Assembly: GCA_000432155.1 (NCBI GenBank)
Contig: FR888497.1
Span: 181,839 to 219,223 of the forward strand
Reading direction: 5' to 3'
From: Eubacterium sp. CAG:274
GTDB lineage: Bacteria > Bacillota > Clostridia > Lachnospirales > CAG-274
DNA length: 37,385 bases
The notes below the pieces were generated by a model that searched no databases, was not told where the DNA came from, and worked only from the letters and a program-made list of their open reading frames with translations. Positions 1 to 7,459 of this stretch are shown one piece after another; within the stretch, counting starts at the first letter, position 1; the number at the start of each line of letters is the position of its first letter. The position numbers and the translations under genes were made by a program.

Positions 1-75
1 AGACAATTAAAATAATAAAATAATCTATTTTAACAATTTCAGAAGCGGAAATCTTCTGATTTTAACATAAAATAA

Positions 76-270
76 TGCACAGAAAAAACTGTGCACTATA
101 AAAATATTTTTACCCCAAACTCTTAACAAAGAGCCAAAAAAAAGAGGAATTACCAAAATGATAATCCCTCATGTTATGACTTACCTTTAATATATACAAT
201 TTTTTGGACATTTTACTCTGTCCAAATCTTGTCCAAAACAAATCCTATCTTATAGAAACTTATAGGATTT
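76..270. other. Gene-free stretch with three perfect hairpins
   Basis: No gene is visible in positions 1-361. Besides the terminator at 136-170 it holds perfect inverted repeats: TGCACAG/CTGTGCA around a six-A loop (76-95), TTTGGACA/TGTCCAAA (203-226) and AAATCCTAT/ATAGGATTT (240-270). They lie in the 3' region of tsf. They may be RNA-stabilising or alternative termination structures, or a small RNA; the sequence does not decide. Confidence 0.4.
136..170 (-). terminator. Rho-independent terminator in tsf 3' region
   Basis: Reading the minus strand, a 9-bp stem (GAGGGATTA with TAATTCCTC, one G-U pair) is followed directly by eight or nine T residues. It lies about 190 nt after the tsf stop codon and is the strongest terminator of the left edge, so it probably ends the tsf transcript. 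Confidence 0.75.
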
Positions 271-361
271 TATCCCTTATATAATAACCTTGTAAAAATA
301 GCTAAACAAGCTTTATATTGGGATATATGACTTTATAAGACCTTATTAAAAATCCTTAATC

Positions 362-1291
362 TTAGTTCATTGCCTTTGCAACTTCATCAGCAAAGTTTTC
401 TTCCTTCTTTTCGATACCTTCACCAGTTTCGAAACGAACAAAGCCCTTAACCTGAACATCAGCATTGATTGACTTAGCAACATTCTGGATGTACTGAGCA
501 ACGCTTTCCTTGTCTCCCTGAACATATTCCTGATCTAAAAGGCAGATTTCCTTCATTTCTTTCTTTAATCTACCAGTAAGCATCTTTTCAAGGATATTTT
601 CTGGCTTACCAGCATTCTTAGGGTCATTCTTAGCCTGTTCAAGAAGAAGAGCCTTTTCATGTTCGATGAAGTCAGCTGGTACATCCTTTTCAGCAACATA
701 CTTAGGGTTCATAGCAGCAATCTGCATTGCTACATTCTTACCACATTCAACTAAAGCAGCATCCTTAGAATCAGTAGCAAATTCAACGATAACAGCAATC
801 TTACCACCAGCGTGGATGTAAGAAACATAGAAAGTATTACCATCGTTAGTATACTTTTCAAATCTTCTGATAGAAAGCTTTTCGCCGATAACAGAAATCA
901 TATCATTTAAAGCATCCTGAACAGTAGCAAATTCGCCACCCCATGGAGAAGCTAAAAATTCGTCAACATTAGCACAGTCATTTGTAACAACATGCTGAGC
1001 AACTTCCTTAACGAAGTTCTGGAACTTTTCGTTCTTTGCAACGAAGTCAGTTTCACTATTTACTTCTACAGCAACAGCAACTGAGTTATCTTCAGAAATG
1101 TAAGCATAGCTTAAACCTTCTGCAGCAATTCTACCAGCCTTCTTAGCAGCATTTGCAAGACCCTGCTTTCTTAGAAATTCAATAGCAGCATCCATATTAC
1201 CGTCAGTTTCAACAAGTGCGTTCTTACAAGCACTCATACCAACGCCAGTTCTTTCTCTTAATTCCTTAATTAAAGCAGCAGTTACAGCCAT
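362..1291 (-). CDS. tsf: Elongation factor Ts
   Basis: This is the guanine nucleotide exchange factor that recharges EF-Tu in translation. The 309-residue protein opens with the family pattern AALIKELRERTGVGMSACK, followed by the N-terminal UBA-like domain and the EF-Tu contact motif SETDFVAKN near residue 80, then the two dimerisation/core repeats. Length fits the bacterial family (about 280-310). A strong AGGAGG precedes the ATG. It follows rpsB as in nearly all bacteria, but a terminator and two further hairpins separate the two genes, so tsf may be partly uncoupled from rpsB. The usual next genes pyrH and frr are not seen in the 361 nt to the window edge. Confidence 0.97.
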   Translation of the reverse strand: MAVTAALIKELRERTGVGMSACKNALVETDGNMDAAIEFLRKQGLANAAKKAGRIAAEGLSYAYISEDNSVAVAVEVNSETDFVAKNEKFQNFVKEVAQHVVTNDCANVDEFLASPWGGEFATVQDALNDMISVIGEKLSIRRFEKYTNDGNTFYVSYIHAGGKIAVIVEFATDSKDAALVECGKNVAMQIAAMNPKYVAEKDVPADFIEHEKALLLEQAKNDPKNAGKPENILEKMLTGRLKKEMKEICLLDQEYVQGDKESVAQYIQNVAKSINADVQVKGFVRFETGEGIEKKEENFADEVAKAMN

Positions 1292-1337
1292 TTTAAAACC
1301 TCCTGTTTTTAATCTTAGTTATTTTGTATTTTTAATT

Positions 1338-1390
1338 ATAACCATCATAGGTTATTAATAGTTTTCAATTTGTGGCTTATACAATAAGCC
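1338..1390 (-). promoter_or_regulatory. Structured leader of tsf (two hairpins)
   Basis: Between the rpsB terminator and tsf the minus strand forms a 7-bp hairpin GGCTTAT-loop-ATAAGCC (1374-1390) and a second one ATAACC/GGTTAT (1338-1355). A TATAAT box (1335-1340) overlaps the second stem but has no good -35 at normal spacing. This could be a weak promoter, an antiterminator region or a protein-binding leader. Confidence 0.35.
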
Positions 1391-1415
1391 ATCGAATTTA
1401 TCTTTCCGATTCACT

Positions 1416-1447
1416 AATAAAAAGGCTTCAGCCTTATGGCTAAAGCC
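1416..1447 (-). terminator. Terminator/attenuator between rpsB and tsf
   Basis: On the minus strand GGCTTTAGCC, a 4-nt ATAA loop and GGCTGAAGCC form a 10-bp stem with one G-U pair, followed by TTTTTATT. It sits about 20 nt after the rpsB stop and should end or attenuate read-through into tsf. Confidence 0.75.
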
Positions 1448-1466
1448 TCAATAAATCATTTATAAA

Positions 1467-2180
1467 TTATTCAGCATCTTCTGCAGGAGTATCCTGTTCG
1501 CCCTGCTTAGATTCGATAACAGCATCAGCCATTCTGCCAGCAATAAGCTTAACAGCTCTGATAGCGTCATCATTACCTGGAATAACATAATCAACTTCTT
1601 CAGGGTCACAGTTTGTATCAACAATAGCTACAATAGGAATGTTTAAGCTATGAGCTTCCTGAACAGCAATTTTTTCTTTTCTTGGGTCAACGATGAACAT
1701 TACATCAGGGATTTTCTTCATTTCCTTGATACCACCGATGTTCTTGTCAAGCTTCTCTTTTTCCTTCATAAGCTTAGCAACTTCCTTCTTAGGAAGAACA
1801 TCCATAGTGCCATCTTCGATCATAGCGTCAATTTCAGCTAACTTCTTAATTCTAGTCTTGATAGTTTCGAAGTTAGTGAGCATACCACCTAACCATCTTT
1901 CATTTACATAGTACATACCGCATCTTTCAGCTTCTTCTTTGATAGAATCCTGAGCCTGCTTCTTTGTACCAACGAAAAGAACTTCACCACCATCTTTAAC
2001 GATGTTAGCAATTGCCTGGTAAGCATCTTCAACCTTCTTAACTGTCTTCTGAAGGTCAATGATATAGATACCATTTCTTTCAGCAAAAATATATTCTGCC
2101 ATCTTAGGGTTCCATCTTCTAGTCTGGTGACCGAAATGAACACCTGCTTCTAATAATTGTTTCATTGAAATAACGCCCAT
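1467..2180 (-). CDS. rpsB: 30S ribosomal protein S2
   Basis: Structural protein of the small ribosomal subunit. The start is placed at the ATG giving MGVISMKQLLEAG, because GGAGG lies at the right distance upstream and homologues begin here; the frame stays open 33 nt further to a GTG, but that extension overlaps the leader and is unlike S2. Typical S2 sequence follows: GVHFGHQTRRWNPKMAEYIF, then KQAQDSIKEEAERCG and NERWLGGMLTNF, and near the C-terminus PIVAIVDTNCDPE. About 237 residues, normal for the family. Its own promoter and a folded leader lie upstream, and a terminator lies downstream. Confidence 0.97.
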   Translation of the reverse strand: MGVISMKQLLEAGVHFGHQTRRWNPKMAEYIFAERNGIYIIDLQKTVKKVEDAYQAIANIVKDGGEVLFVGTKKQAQDSIKEEAERCGMYYVNERWLGGMLTNFETIKTRIKKLAEIDAMIEDGTMDVLPKKEVAKLMKEKEKLDKNIGGIKEMKKIPDVMFIVDPRKEKIAVQEAHSLNIPIVAIVDTNCDPEEVDYVIPGNDDAIRAVKLIAGRMADAVIESKQGEQDTPAEDAE

Positions 2181-2211
2181 TATTTCGTCCTCCTTATGGT
2201 TAATTTCCTCC

Positions 2212-2269
2212 ACGAACCTTACAAAGAACTTATAACAATATAAGCACCATCTTTGCTAAATAATTCGTG
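2212..2269 (-). promoter_or_regulatory. Folded 5' leader of rpsB (candidate S2 autoregulatory element)
   Basis: The leader can form three nested helices on the minus strand: CACGAA/TTCGTG outside, CAAAGA/TCTTTG in the middle and CTTATA/TATAAG with a 4-nt loop inside. The outer 3' strand ends near the ribosome binding region of rpsB. Ribosomal protein genes are often controlled by binding of their product to such leaders; whether S2 binds here is an inference. Confidence 0.45.
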
Positions 2270-2289
2270 TGCGTTTTTACAACATCGGT

Positions 2290-2318
2290 ATTATATCATA
2301 CAATAAATACAAAAGCAA
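2290..2318 (-). promoter_or_regulatory. Sigma-A promoter of rpsB
   Basis: TTGCTT and TATAAT separated by exactly 17 nt on the minus strand. Predicted transcription start is near 2283, giving a leader of roughly 100 nt before the rpsB ATG. Confidence 0.75.
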
Positions 2319-2357
2319 GTATTTTTTTGTAAAAATAACTATAAATATTTATTGTAT

Positions 2358-2383
2358 AAAAAAAGTAAGCCTCAAGCTTACTT
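2358..2383 (-). terminator. Terminator of the tRNA-Lys operon
   Basis: AAGTAAGC and GCTTACTT form an 8-bp stem around a 5-nt loop, followed by a T run on the minus strand. It begins 4 nt after the second tRNA gene. Confidence 0.85.
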
Positions 2384-2386
2384 GAA

Positions 2387-2459
2387 TGCACGATCAGGGA
2401 CTCGAACCCTGGACCTTATGATTAAGAGTCATCTGCTCTACCAACTGAGCTAATCGTGC
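2387..2459 (-). tRNA. tRNA-Lys (anticodon CUU), downstream copy
   Basis: A 73-nt cloverleaf: acceptor GCACGAT/ATCGTGC with discriminator A, D stem GCTC/GAGC, anticodon loop CTCTTAA with CTT at positions 34-36, and T arm CAGGG-TTCGAGT-CCCTG. CCA is not encoded in the RNA-like strand. It is identical to the neighbouring copy. The outermost anticodon-stem pair (G27 with A43) looks mismatched in both copies. Confidence 0.96.
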
Positions 2460-2482
2460 ATATTAAATTATAAAAGGTAAAG

Positions 2483-2555
2483 TGCACGATCAGGGACTCG
2501 AACCCTGGACCTTATGATTAAGAGTCATCTGCTCTACCAACTGAGCTAATCGTGC
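2483..2555 (-). tRNA. tRNA-Lys (anticodon CUU), upstream copy
   Basis: Identical in all 73 positions to the copy 23 nt downstream; the anticodon CTT is at 2520-2522. Both are read from one promoter at 2597-2625 and end at the terminator at 2358-2383, so this is a two-gene tRNA operon probably made by recent tandem duplication. Confidence 0.96.
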
Positions 2556-2557
2556 AT

Positions 2558-2595
2558 GCCCTTGCGTTAGTATCTTTAACGCCGAACGCAAGGGA
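2558..2595 (-). repeat. 10-bp perfect inverted repeat in tRNA leader
   Basis: CCCTTGCGTT and AACGCAAGGG flank a loop of about 16 nt directly between the tRNA promoter and the first tRNA. It would form a stable 5' hairpin on the pre-tRNA. It could equally serve as a terminator stem for the upstream lipoprotein gene, but no U-tract follows on the minus strand. Confidence 0.5.
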
Positions 2596-2596
2596 T

Positions 2597-2625
2597 ATGA
2601 TACCACCAAATTTCTACTTTGTCAA
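2597..2625 (-). promoter_or_regulatory. Near-consensus sigma-A promoter of the tRNA-Lys genes
   Basis: Perfect -35 TTGACA, 17-nt spacer and TATCAT -10 on the minus strand. Predicted start near 2590, about 35 nt before the first tRNA. Confidence 0.88.
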
Positions 2626-2663
2626 CACTTTTTTTCAATTTTTTTCAAATTTTTTTAAAAAAG

Positions 2664-3623
2664 TTATTTTGCGGTTGGATCAGGCTGGTTTGTAGTAGTA
2701 ACCTGAGGTGCTGATTCAAGAGAATCTGTTGTTGTTTCAGCTGCTTGTTCCTGCTGTATTTCAGAAGCATCTTTATAGTCATCAGTCTTTGTTACAACAT
2801 CAACTTTTGTTTTACCAAAGTTAGTGAAGTCAGCAACTATAGTATAGTTATATGGACTTTCTTCTTTGTCGCTTACATATTTTGCGTCAATCTTGAATGC
2901 AAAACTTGTTAAATTACCATCTTTATTTACTTTGGCCTCTACATTAGAAAAATTAACTTTCATAGTTTGACCATCTGGTAAAGACTGACCTGCAGCTTCA
3001 ATATTAGTCTGCATTGTAGCTTGAAGTTTTTCAGGGTTATAAGCAATCTTAAAAATTTTAGAGCCATCTTTTTCAGTTTCAAGACTAGCTTTTTCAATAT
3101 TTTCTTCGTATAAATTGAGACTATAAGAGTCAATAATAGATAAGAAATCGTCAAAAGACATTTCTTCCTTTATTTTCTGAGTTTCGTCTTTTTTAGTGCT
3201 TTCGTTAGTTGCTGTAGATGTAAAGAATAAAGTTTTTCCGTCATAGTATCCAGAAACTTTGCTCTTCTGACCTGTATAATCATTAGTTAATTCAACACTT
3301 GCAGTTGACTTATCATCGGTAACATCTTTTTTAAGCTTAGATGTATTTATTGCGTTTTCAGCTTTGTCGCCTTCACCTAAATTAGTTGTAGTTGTTGTAT
3401 CGATAGTGATATTTTTTTCTTTTTTAACTTTATCAAGAGCATCAGAAAAAGCCTTTACAGCTTCATCGGCATTAATAAGAGATTTTTCGTCTGCTGTTTT
3501 AAGCATATCAGCATTGGAAATATCAGTAATCATAGCCTCACTTTCTTTTTTTGTCATTCCACAACCAGAAAGAGCTGATACTATCATAGTTGCAGCAAGT
3601 AATAAAACAACTTTCTTTTTCAT
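2664..3623 (-). CDS. Putative secreted lipoprotein (function unknown)
   Basis: A 319-residue protein with a lipoprotein signal: basic start MKKK, hydrophobic core and lipobox LSGC, placing the lipidated cysteine at residue 21, so it should be anchored outside the membrane. The body has alternating strands with many Lys, Asp and Thr, reminiscent of small DUF6612/LolA-like lipoproteins, and the tail (from about residue 285) is a low-complexity stretch rich in Thr, Gln and Pro. It starts 6 nt after recN and is probably co-transcribed. In many spore formers the gene after recN is spoIVB; this protein is unrelated. Family assignment is tentative. Confidence 0.75.
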   Translation of the reverse strand: MKKKVVLLLAATMIVSALSGCGMTKKESEAMITDISNADMLKTADEKSLINADEAVKAFSDALDKVKKEKNITIDTTTTTNLGEGDKAENAINTSKLKKDVTDDKSTASVELTNDYTGQKSKVSGYYDGKTLFFTSTATNESTKKDETQKIKEEMSFDDFLSIIDSYSLNLYEENIEKASLETEKDGSKIFKIAYNPEKLQATMQTNIEAAGQSLPDGQTMKVNFSNVEAKVNKDGNLTSFAFKIDAKYVSDKEESPYNYTIVADFTNFGKTKVDVVTKTDDYKDASEIQQEQAAETTTDSLESAPQVTTTNQPDPTAK

Positions 3624-3629
3624 ACTTCA

Positions 3630-5318
3630 TTATTCTCCTTTTAATTTATTGGCTAAAATTTTCATTTCCTTTGCAGCATCAACTGTAACATCAGTTATAG
3701 TTGTTCCTCCAATAAGTCTAGCTATCTCATTATACACCTTATTTGGAGATAATTCAAGGATAATTGTTTTAGCTGTATTATTTTCGACAATTTTTTCAAT
3801 AACAAAATTATAATCTGCCATTGCAGCAATTTGTGGCAAATGAGTAATACATAATATTTGGTGTTTTTTGGCAACAATACACATCTTTTCAGCAACTTTT
3901 TGAGCTGCTCTACCGCTAATTCCTGTATCTATTTCATCAAATATGAAAGTTTCGATATTATCAACATCGGCGAGAACTGTTTTTAATGCCAACATCATAC
4001 GGCTCATTTCACCTCCAGATGCAATTTTACTAAGAGGTTTAATATCTTCCCCTATGTTAGCAGAAAACATAAATTCTACTATGTCAGCACCATTTTTATC
4101 AAAATCATCCTTAGGTTCAATAGAAACTTTAAATTCAGCATTAGGCATACTTAAATCTTTTAAAATTTCTTTGATGTTTTTTTCTATACTTATAGATTTT
4201 TCTTTTCTAATTTGAGTAATTTTTAAACAAATTTTTTGTATTTTTGCTGTTATGTTTTGCTTTTTTAAAAGGTATTCTTTTAAAAGCTCTTCACTATTTT
4301 CTATTTTTTCTAATTTTACTGAAACGGTTTCCTTAAATTTATTTATATCTTCAATTGTGTTGCCATATTTTTTCTTTAAGTCATATATAAGTTGCAATCT
4401 GTCTTCAACTACACTTAATTCTTCAGGATTACTTTCAATGGTATCGGCATAATGGCTTAATTTATTCACAATATCTTCCATATAGGCGTATATATTATGC
4501 AAATCGTCAGCTAGTCCAGCTCTATCTTCATCAATTTCTGCAATAGTATTTAGATTATCAATGGCATAAGATATACAATCCATAGCATTTGCACCGCTAC
4601 TTCTGGAAATGTAATTTAAAGAATCATCAATAAGTTTATGAAGTTTGTGGCTGTTAGAGAGGATTTTACGCTTTTCGTGCAATTCTTCATCTTCGCCAAT
4701 TTTTAAATTCGCTGAAGTAATTTCATCAATTTGATATTTGTACAACTCTACCCTATCAGCAATGTCTTTGTCATTTATATCAATCTCTCTCAATACTTTG
4801 GTTATTTCTTTGTATTGGTTATATAACTTAGATAATTGTGCCATAGGTTCATCTAGTTCTTTTTCACATAATCTATCTAAAAGTGTAATATGGCTTTTAG
4901 GATTTAATAGTGATTGATGGTCATGTTGTCCATGAATATCAACTAAATGGGAAGCGATATTTCTTATCATTGAAACTGTAGCAGGACTACCATTTATTTT
5001 ACAATATGATTTTCCTTTAGTATTAAATGTTCTTTTTAGCAAGATATAGTTATCATCATCGATTTCAACATCCATAGATTTTAATATATCTAAAGTATTC
5101 TTGTTTTCAACATAAATAAGGGCTGATACTTCAGCAGTATCACACCCTTTTTTTACAATAGTTTTATCAGCTTTTCCACCTAAAACAAAGTTTAAAGAAC
5201 CTATAACAATAGATTTACCTGCACCTGTTTCACCACTAAGTACATTTAAACCGTCTTTAAAATCAACTTCTATTTCATCTATAAGAATAAAATTTTTTAC
5301 ATATAATTTTTCAAGCAT
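3630..5318 (-). CDS. recN: DNA repair protein RecN
   Basis: SMC-like ATPase acting at double-strand breaks in recombinational repair. The protein has 562 residues, normal for RecN. Walker A GETGAGKS is at residues 29-36, a long central coiled-coil spans about 155-380, the ABC signature region ASGGEMSRMMLAL is near residue 436 and Walker B FIFDEIDTGISG near 458, with ITHLPQIAAMAD following. It lies directly after argR (7-nt gap), the conserved argR-recN arrangement of Firmicutes, where ArgR, NadK and RecN share an operon with dxs and tlyA. Confidence 0.97.
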   Translation of the reverse strand: MLEKLYVKNFILIDEIEVDFKDGLNVLSGETGAGKSIVIGSLNFVLGGKADKTIVKKGCDTAEVSALIYVENKNTLDILKSMDVEIDDDNYILLKRTFNTKGKSYCKINGSPATVSMIRNIASHLVDIHGQHDHQSLLNPKSHITLLDRLCEKELDEPMAQLSKLYNQYKEITKVLREIDINDKDIADRVELYKYQIDEITSANLKIGEDEELHEKRKILSNSHKLHKLIDDSLNYISRSSGANAMDCISYAIDNLNTIAEIDEDRAGLADDLHNIYAYMEDIVNKLSHYADTIESNPEELSVVEDRLQLIYDLKKKYGNTIEDINKFKETVSVKLEKIENSEELLKEYLLKKQNITAKIQKICLKITQIRKEKSISIEKNIKEILKDLSMPNAEFKVSIEPKDDFDKNGADIVEFMFSANIGEDIKPLSKIASGGEMSRMMLALKTVLADVDNIETFIFDEIDTGISGRAAQKVAEKMCIVAKKHQILCITHLPQIAAMADYNFVIEKIVENNTAKTIILELSPNKVYNEIARLIGGTTITDVTVDAAKEMKILANKLKGE

Positions 5319-5325
5319 AATTCAC

Positions 5326-5781
5326 CTAATTTTTTAAGCTAATAGCTTTAAGATTTTCTGTTAGTTTAACAGCTTTTGATTCGTTTTTTACAACACAAAA
5401 AATAGTATCATCGCCAGCAATAGTGCCCATAATTTCAGAATTTTCCATTGAATCTAAAGCAGCAGCAACAGCCATTGCCATACCAACTAATGTCTTTATT
5501 ACGACAATATTCTGTGCATAATCAATGGAAACAATACCATCTCTAAAAACTCTATTCAATCTTTCTGTAACAAAAGAACTTTCTTTTGCTGTTGCAACAT
5601 ACTTTTGTTTACCTGATTGCATAGTAGCCTTTGTTAATTTAAGCTCACGAATATCCCTTGATACAGTAGCTTGGGTTACATTAAAACCTGCTTTATTTAA
5701 AAGGTCGGCTAGCATTTCTTGTGTTTCTATATCATTTTCTCTTATTAATTCAAGTATCTTTGATTGTCGTTTTACTTTCAT
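5326..5781 (-). CDS. argR: Arginine repressor ArgR/AhrC
   Basis: Arginine-responsive transcription factor controlling arginine synthesis and breakdown. The 151-residue protein has the N-terminal winged helix (recognition helix around TQATVSRDIRELKL) and the C-terminal hexamerisation/arginine-binding domain with GTIAGDDTIF, whose Asp-Asp pair contacts arginine in the family. Length matches the usual 149-156. It is embedded between nadK and recN in a housekeeping operon with no arginine genes nearby, so its targets must lie elsewhere. Confidence 0.96.
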   Translation of the reverse strand: MKVKRQSKILELIRENDIETQEMLADLLNKAGFNVTQATVSRDIRELKLTKATMQSGKQKYVATAKESSFVTERLNRVFRDGIVSIDYAQNIVVIKTLVGMAMAVAAALDSMENSEIMGTIAGDDTIFCVVKNESKAVKLTENLKAISLKN

Positions 5782-5796
5782 ACCTTACTCCAAGTC

Positions 5797-6657
5797 TTAA
5801 ATTCTTACTTCAACCATTTTTCTTCTAAGAATATCATAAAAATTCATATTAGTAGTTTTAATAATTCTTGTAACATATCGAGATTTTTTTACTATAATTA
5901 CATCATCATTCTTCATTTGAACGGTACTCTGCCCATCGCAAGACATTTGTACATTGTTATAATTGCTTTGAACGCGTATTCTTACCACATCATTCCCATC
6001 TATAACAAAAGGTCTAGCATATAGAGTGTGTGGACATATATGAGTTATTGTCATAAGCTCTGTGTGAGGACTTAATATAGGTCCACCAGCAGAAAGGTTA
6101 TATGCTGTTGAGCCTGTAGGTGTAGATACAATTATACCATCGGCTCTAAATGTATCAAAATATTCGCCATTTACCTCTACAGAAAGTTTTATCATTCTGG
6201 AACAAACAGAATTGGTAATACAAACTTCATTTAAAGCCAAATTAATCTCGTGACTTACGCAACCCCTTTCAACATAAGGCTCGAGCATCATTCTATTTTC
6301 TATAGTGAAATCTCCATTTAAAACTTTTTCAATGGCATCAATAGCATTTATTTTTTCAACATCAGCCAAATAGCCTAATGTGCCAAAATTAATACCTAAA
6401 ATAGGAGTATCAAATATAGCAGCACTTCTAGCTACCCTTAAAATTGTGCCATCTCCACCTATTACTACAACAAAATCTACGGATTTATACATCTCACTAC
6501 TACTTGTTGCAATTACATCAGGATGAACATCACTAAAATTTTCTGAAACATATACTTCGCAACCTTTTTTTAGAACAAAATCTACCATTTTTTTTGTTTC
6601 CTGTAAGGTAGGGTCTTTTTCAATATTTGTAACAAAGCCTATTTTTTTAGTTTCCAT
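5797..6657 (-). CDS. nadK: NAD kinase
   Basis: Phosphorylates NAD to NADP. It carries the diagnostic GGDGT motif (about residues 67-71) preceded by VVVI, and the second family motif TPTGSTAYNLSAGGP in the C-terminal half. About 286 residues, usual for bacterial NAD kinases. I chose the ATG giving METKKIGFV: the ribosome site GAGGG overlaps the end of tlyA, whereas the alternative TTG three codons upstream would overlap tlyA by 4 nt and lack proper spacing. Confidence 0.96.
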   Translation of the reverse strand: METKKIGFVTNIEKDPTLQETKKMVDFVLKKGCEVYVSENFSDVHPDVIATSSSEMYKSVDFVVVIGGDGTILRVARSAAIFDTPILGINFGTLGYLADVEKINAIDAIEKVLNGDFTIENRMMLEPYVERGCVSHEINLALNEVCITNSVCSRMIKLSVEVNGEYFDTFRADGIIVSTPTGSTAYNLSAGGPILSPHTELMTITHICPHTLYARPFVIDGNDVVRIRVQSNYNNVQMSCDGQSTVQMKNDDVIIVKKSRYVTRIIKTTNMNFYDILRRKMVEVRI

Positions 6658-6662
6658 AATAA

Positions 6663-7457
6663 TCAACCCTCAAATTGTGATTTTACTAAGTTTTCAATAT
6701 AGCTTAATTCAATATGATTTATTGGATTAGGCTCATTTTTTAAGTATAATAAATACTCAGTATTGCCATCTCCGCCTTTTATAGGAGAATTTGTCAAACC
6801 AATAACTGACAATCCAACATCACTTGCCTCTAAAACTGTATTTTTAATTACATTTTTGTGTACTTTTGGATTTTTGACAATACCACTCCTACTAAGAAAT
6901 TCTCGTCCACATTCAAATTGAGGCTTAATTAGAACGACAGCAATAGAATTTGGTTTAAGCAGTTTCTTTATTTCTGGGAAAATCTTTTTCAATGAGATAA
7001 AGGACACATCACAGCCGACAAAATCAACACCGTTATCAACCATTTCCTTTGTTACATTTCTAATATCTGTATTTTCCCAGGAGATTACCCTATTGTCATT
7101 TAACAACATAGGGCTTAATTGGTCTGTTCCTACATCAATTGCATAAACTTTATTTGCACCGTTTTGGAGCATACAGTCGGTAAAACCACCTGTGGAAGCA
7201 CCAATGTCAATACATACATAACCAGTTAAGTTTATATTAAAAAAATCAATGGCCTTTTCAAGTTTATAACCACCTCTGCCAACATATTTTAATATACTTT
7301 CAGTACTGCCTACATTAATATCAGCATCCTCATTAACATTATATGAAGGCTTTGTGATGTTTTTTTTATCTACAGTAACAAGACCTTGTTCTATAATTTC
7401 TCTTGCTTTTTGTCTTGATATATTCAATTTGTCTTTTATACATAAATCCAGACGCAT
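6663..7457 (-). CDS. tlyA: TlyA-family rRNA 2'-O-methyltransferase
   Basis: Predicted ribose methyltransferase for 16S/23S rRNA, long annotated as hemolysin A. It has an N-terminal S4 RNA-binding domain (residues 1-60, MRLDLCIKDKLNISRQKA) and an FtsJ/RrmJ-like methyltransferase domain with the SAM loop DIGASTGGFTDC near residues 83-94, then GCDVSFISLKKI and the active-site region VLIKPQFE. 264 residues, normal. It sits 2 nt after dxs and just before nadK, the standard order in Clostridia. Confidence 0.95.
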   Translation of the reverse strand: MRLDLCIKDKLNISRQKAREIIEQGLVTVDKKNITKPSYNVNEDADINVGSTESILKYVGRGGYKLEKAIDFFNINLTGYVCIDIGASTGGFTDCMLQNGANKVYAIDVGTDQLSPMLLNDNRVISWENTDIRNVTKEMVDNGVDFVGCDVSFISLKKIFPEIKKLLKPNSIAVVLIKPQFECGREFLSRSGIVKNPKVHKNVIKNTVLEASDVGLSVIGLTNSPIKGGDGNTEYLLYLKNEPNPINHIELSYIENLVKSQFEG

Positions 7458-7459
7458 TG

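Noticed and set aside
1650..1911. Plus-strand ORFs opposite rpsB
   Set aside because: Mirror frames of a highly conserved ribosomal protein gene, without ribosome sites or protein-like composition.
3364..3813. 149-codon plus-strand ORF opposite the lipoprotein and recN genes
   Set aside because: Hydrophobic composition arises from the antisense of Lys/Asp-rich coding sequence; it crosses the gap between two well supported minus-strand genes.
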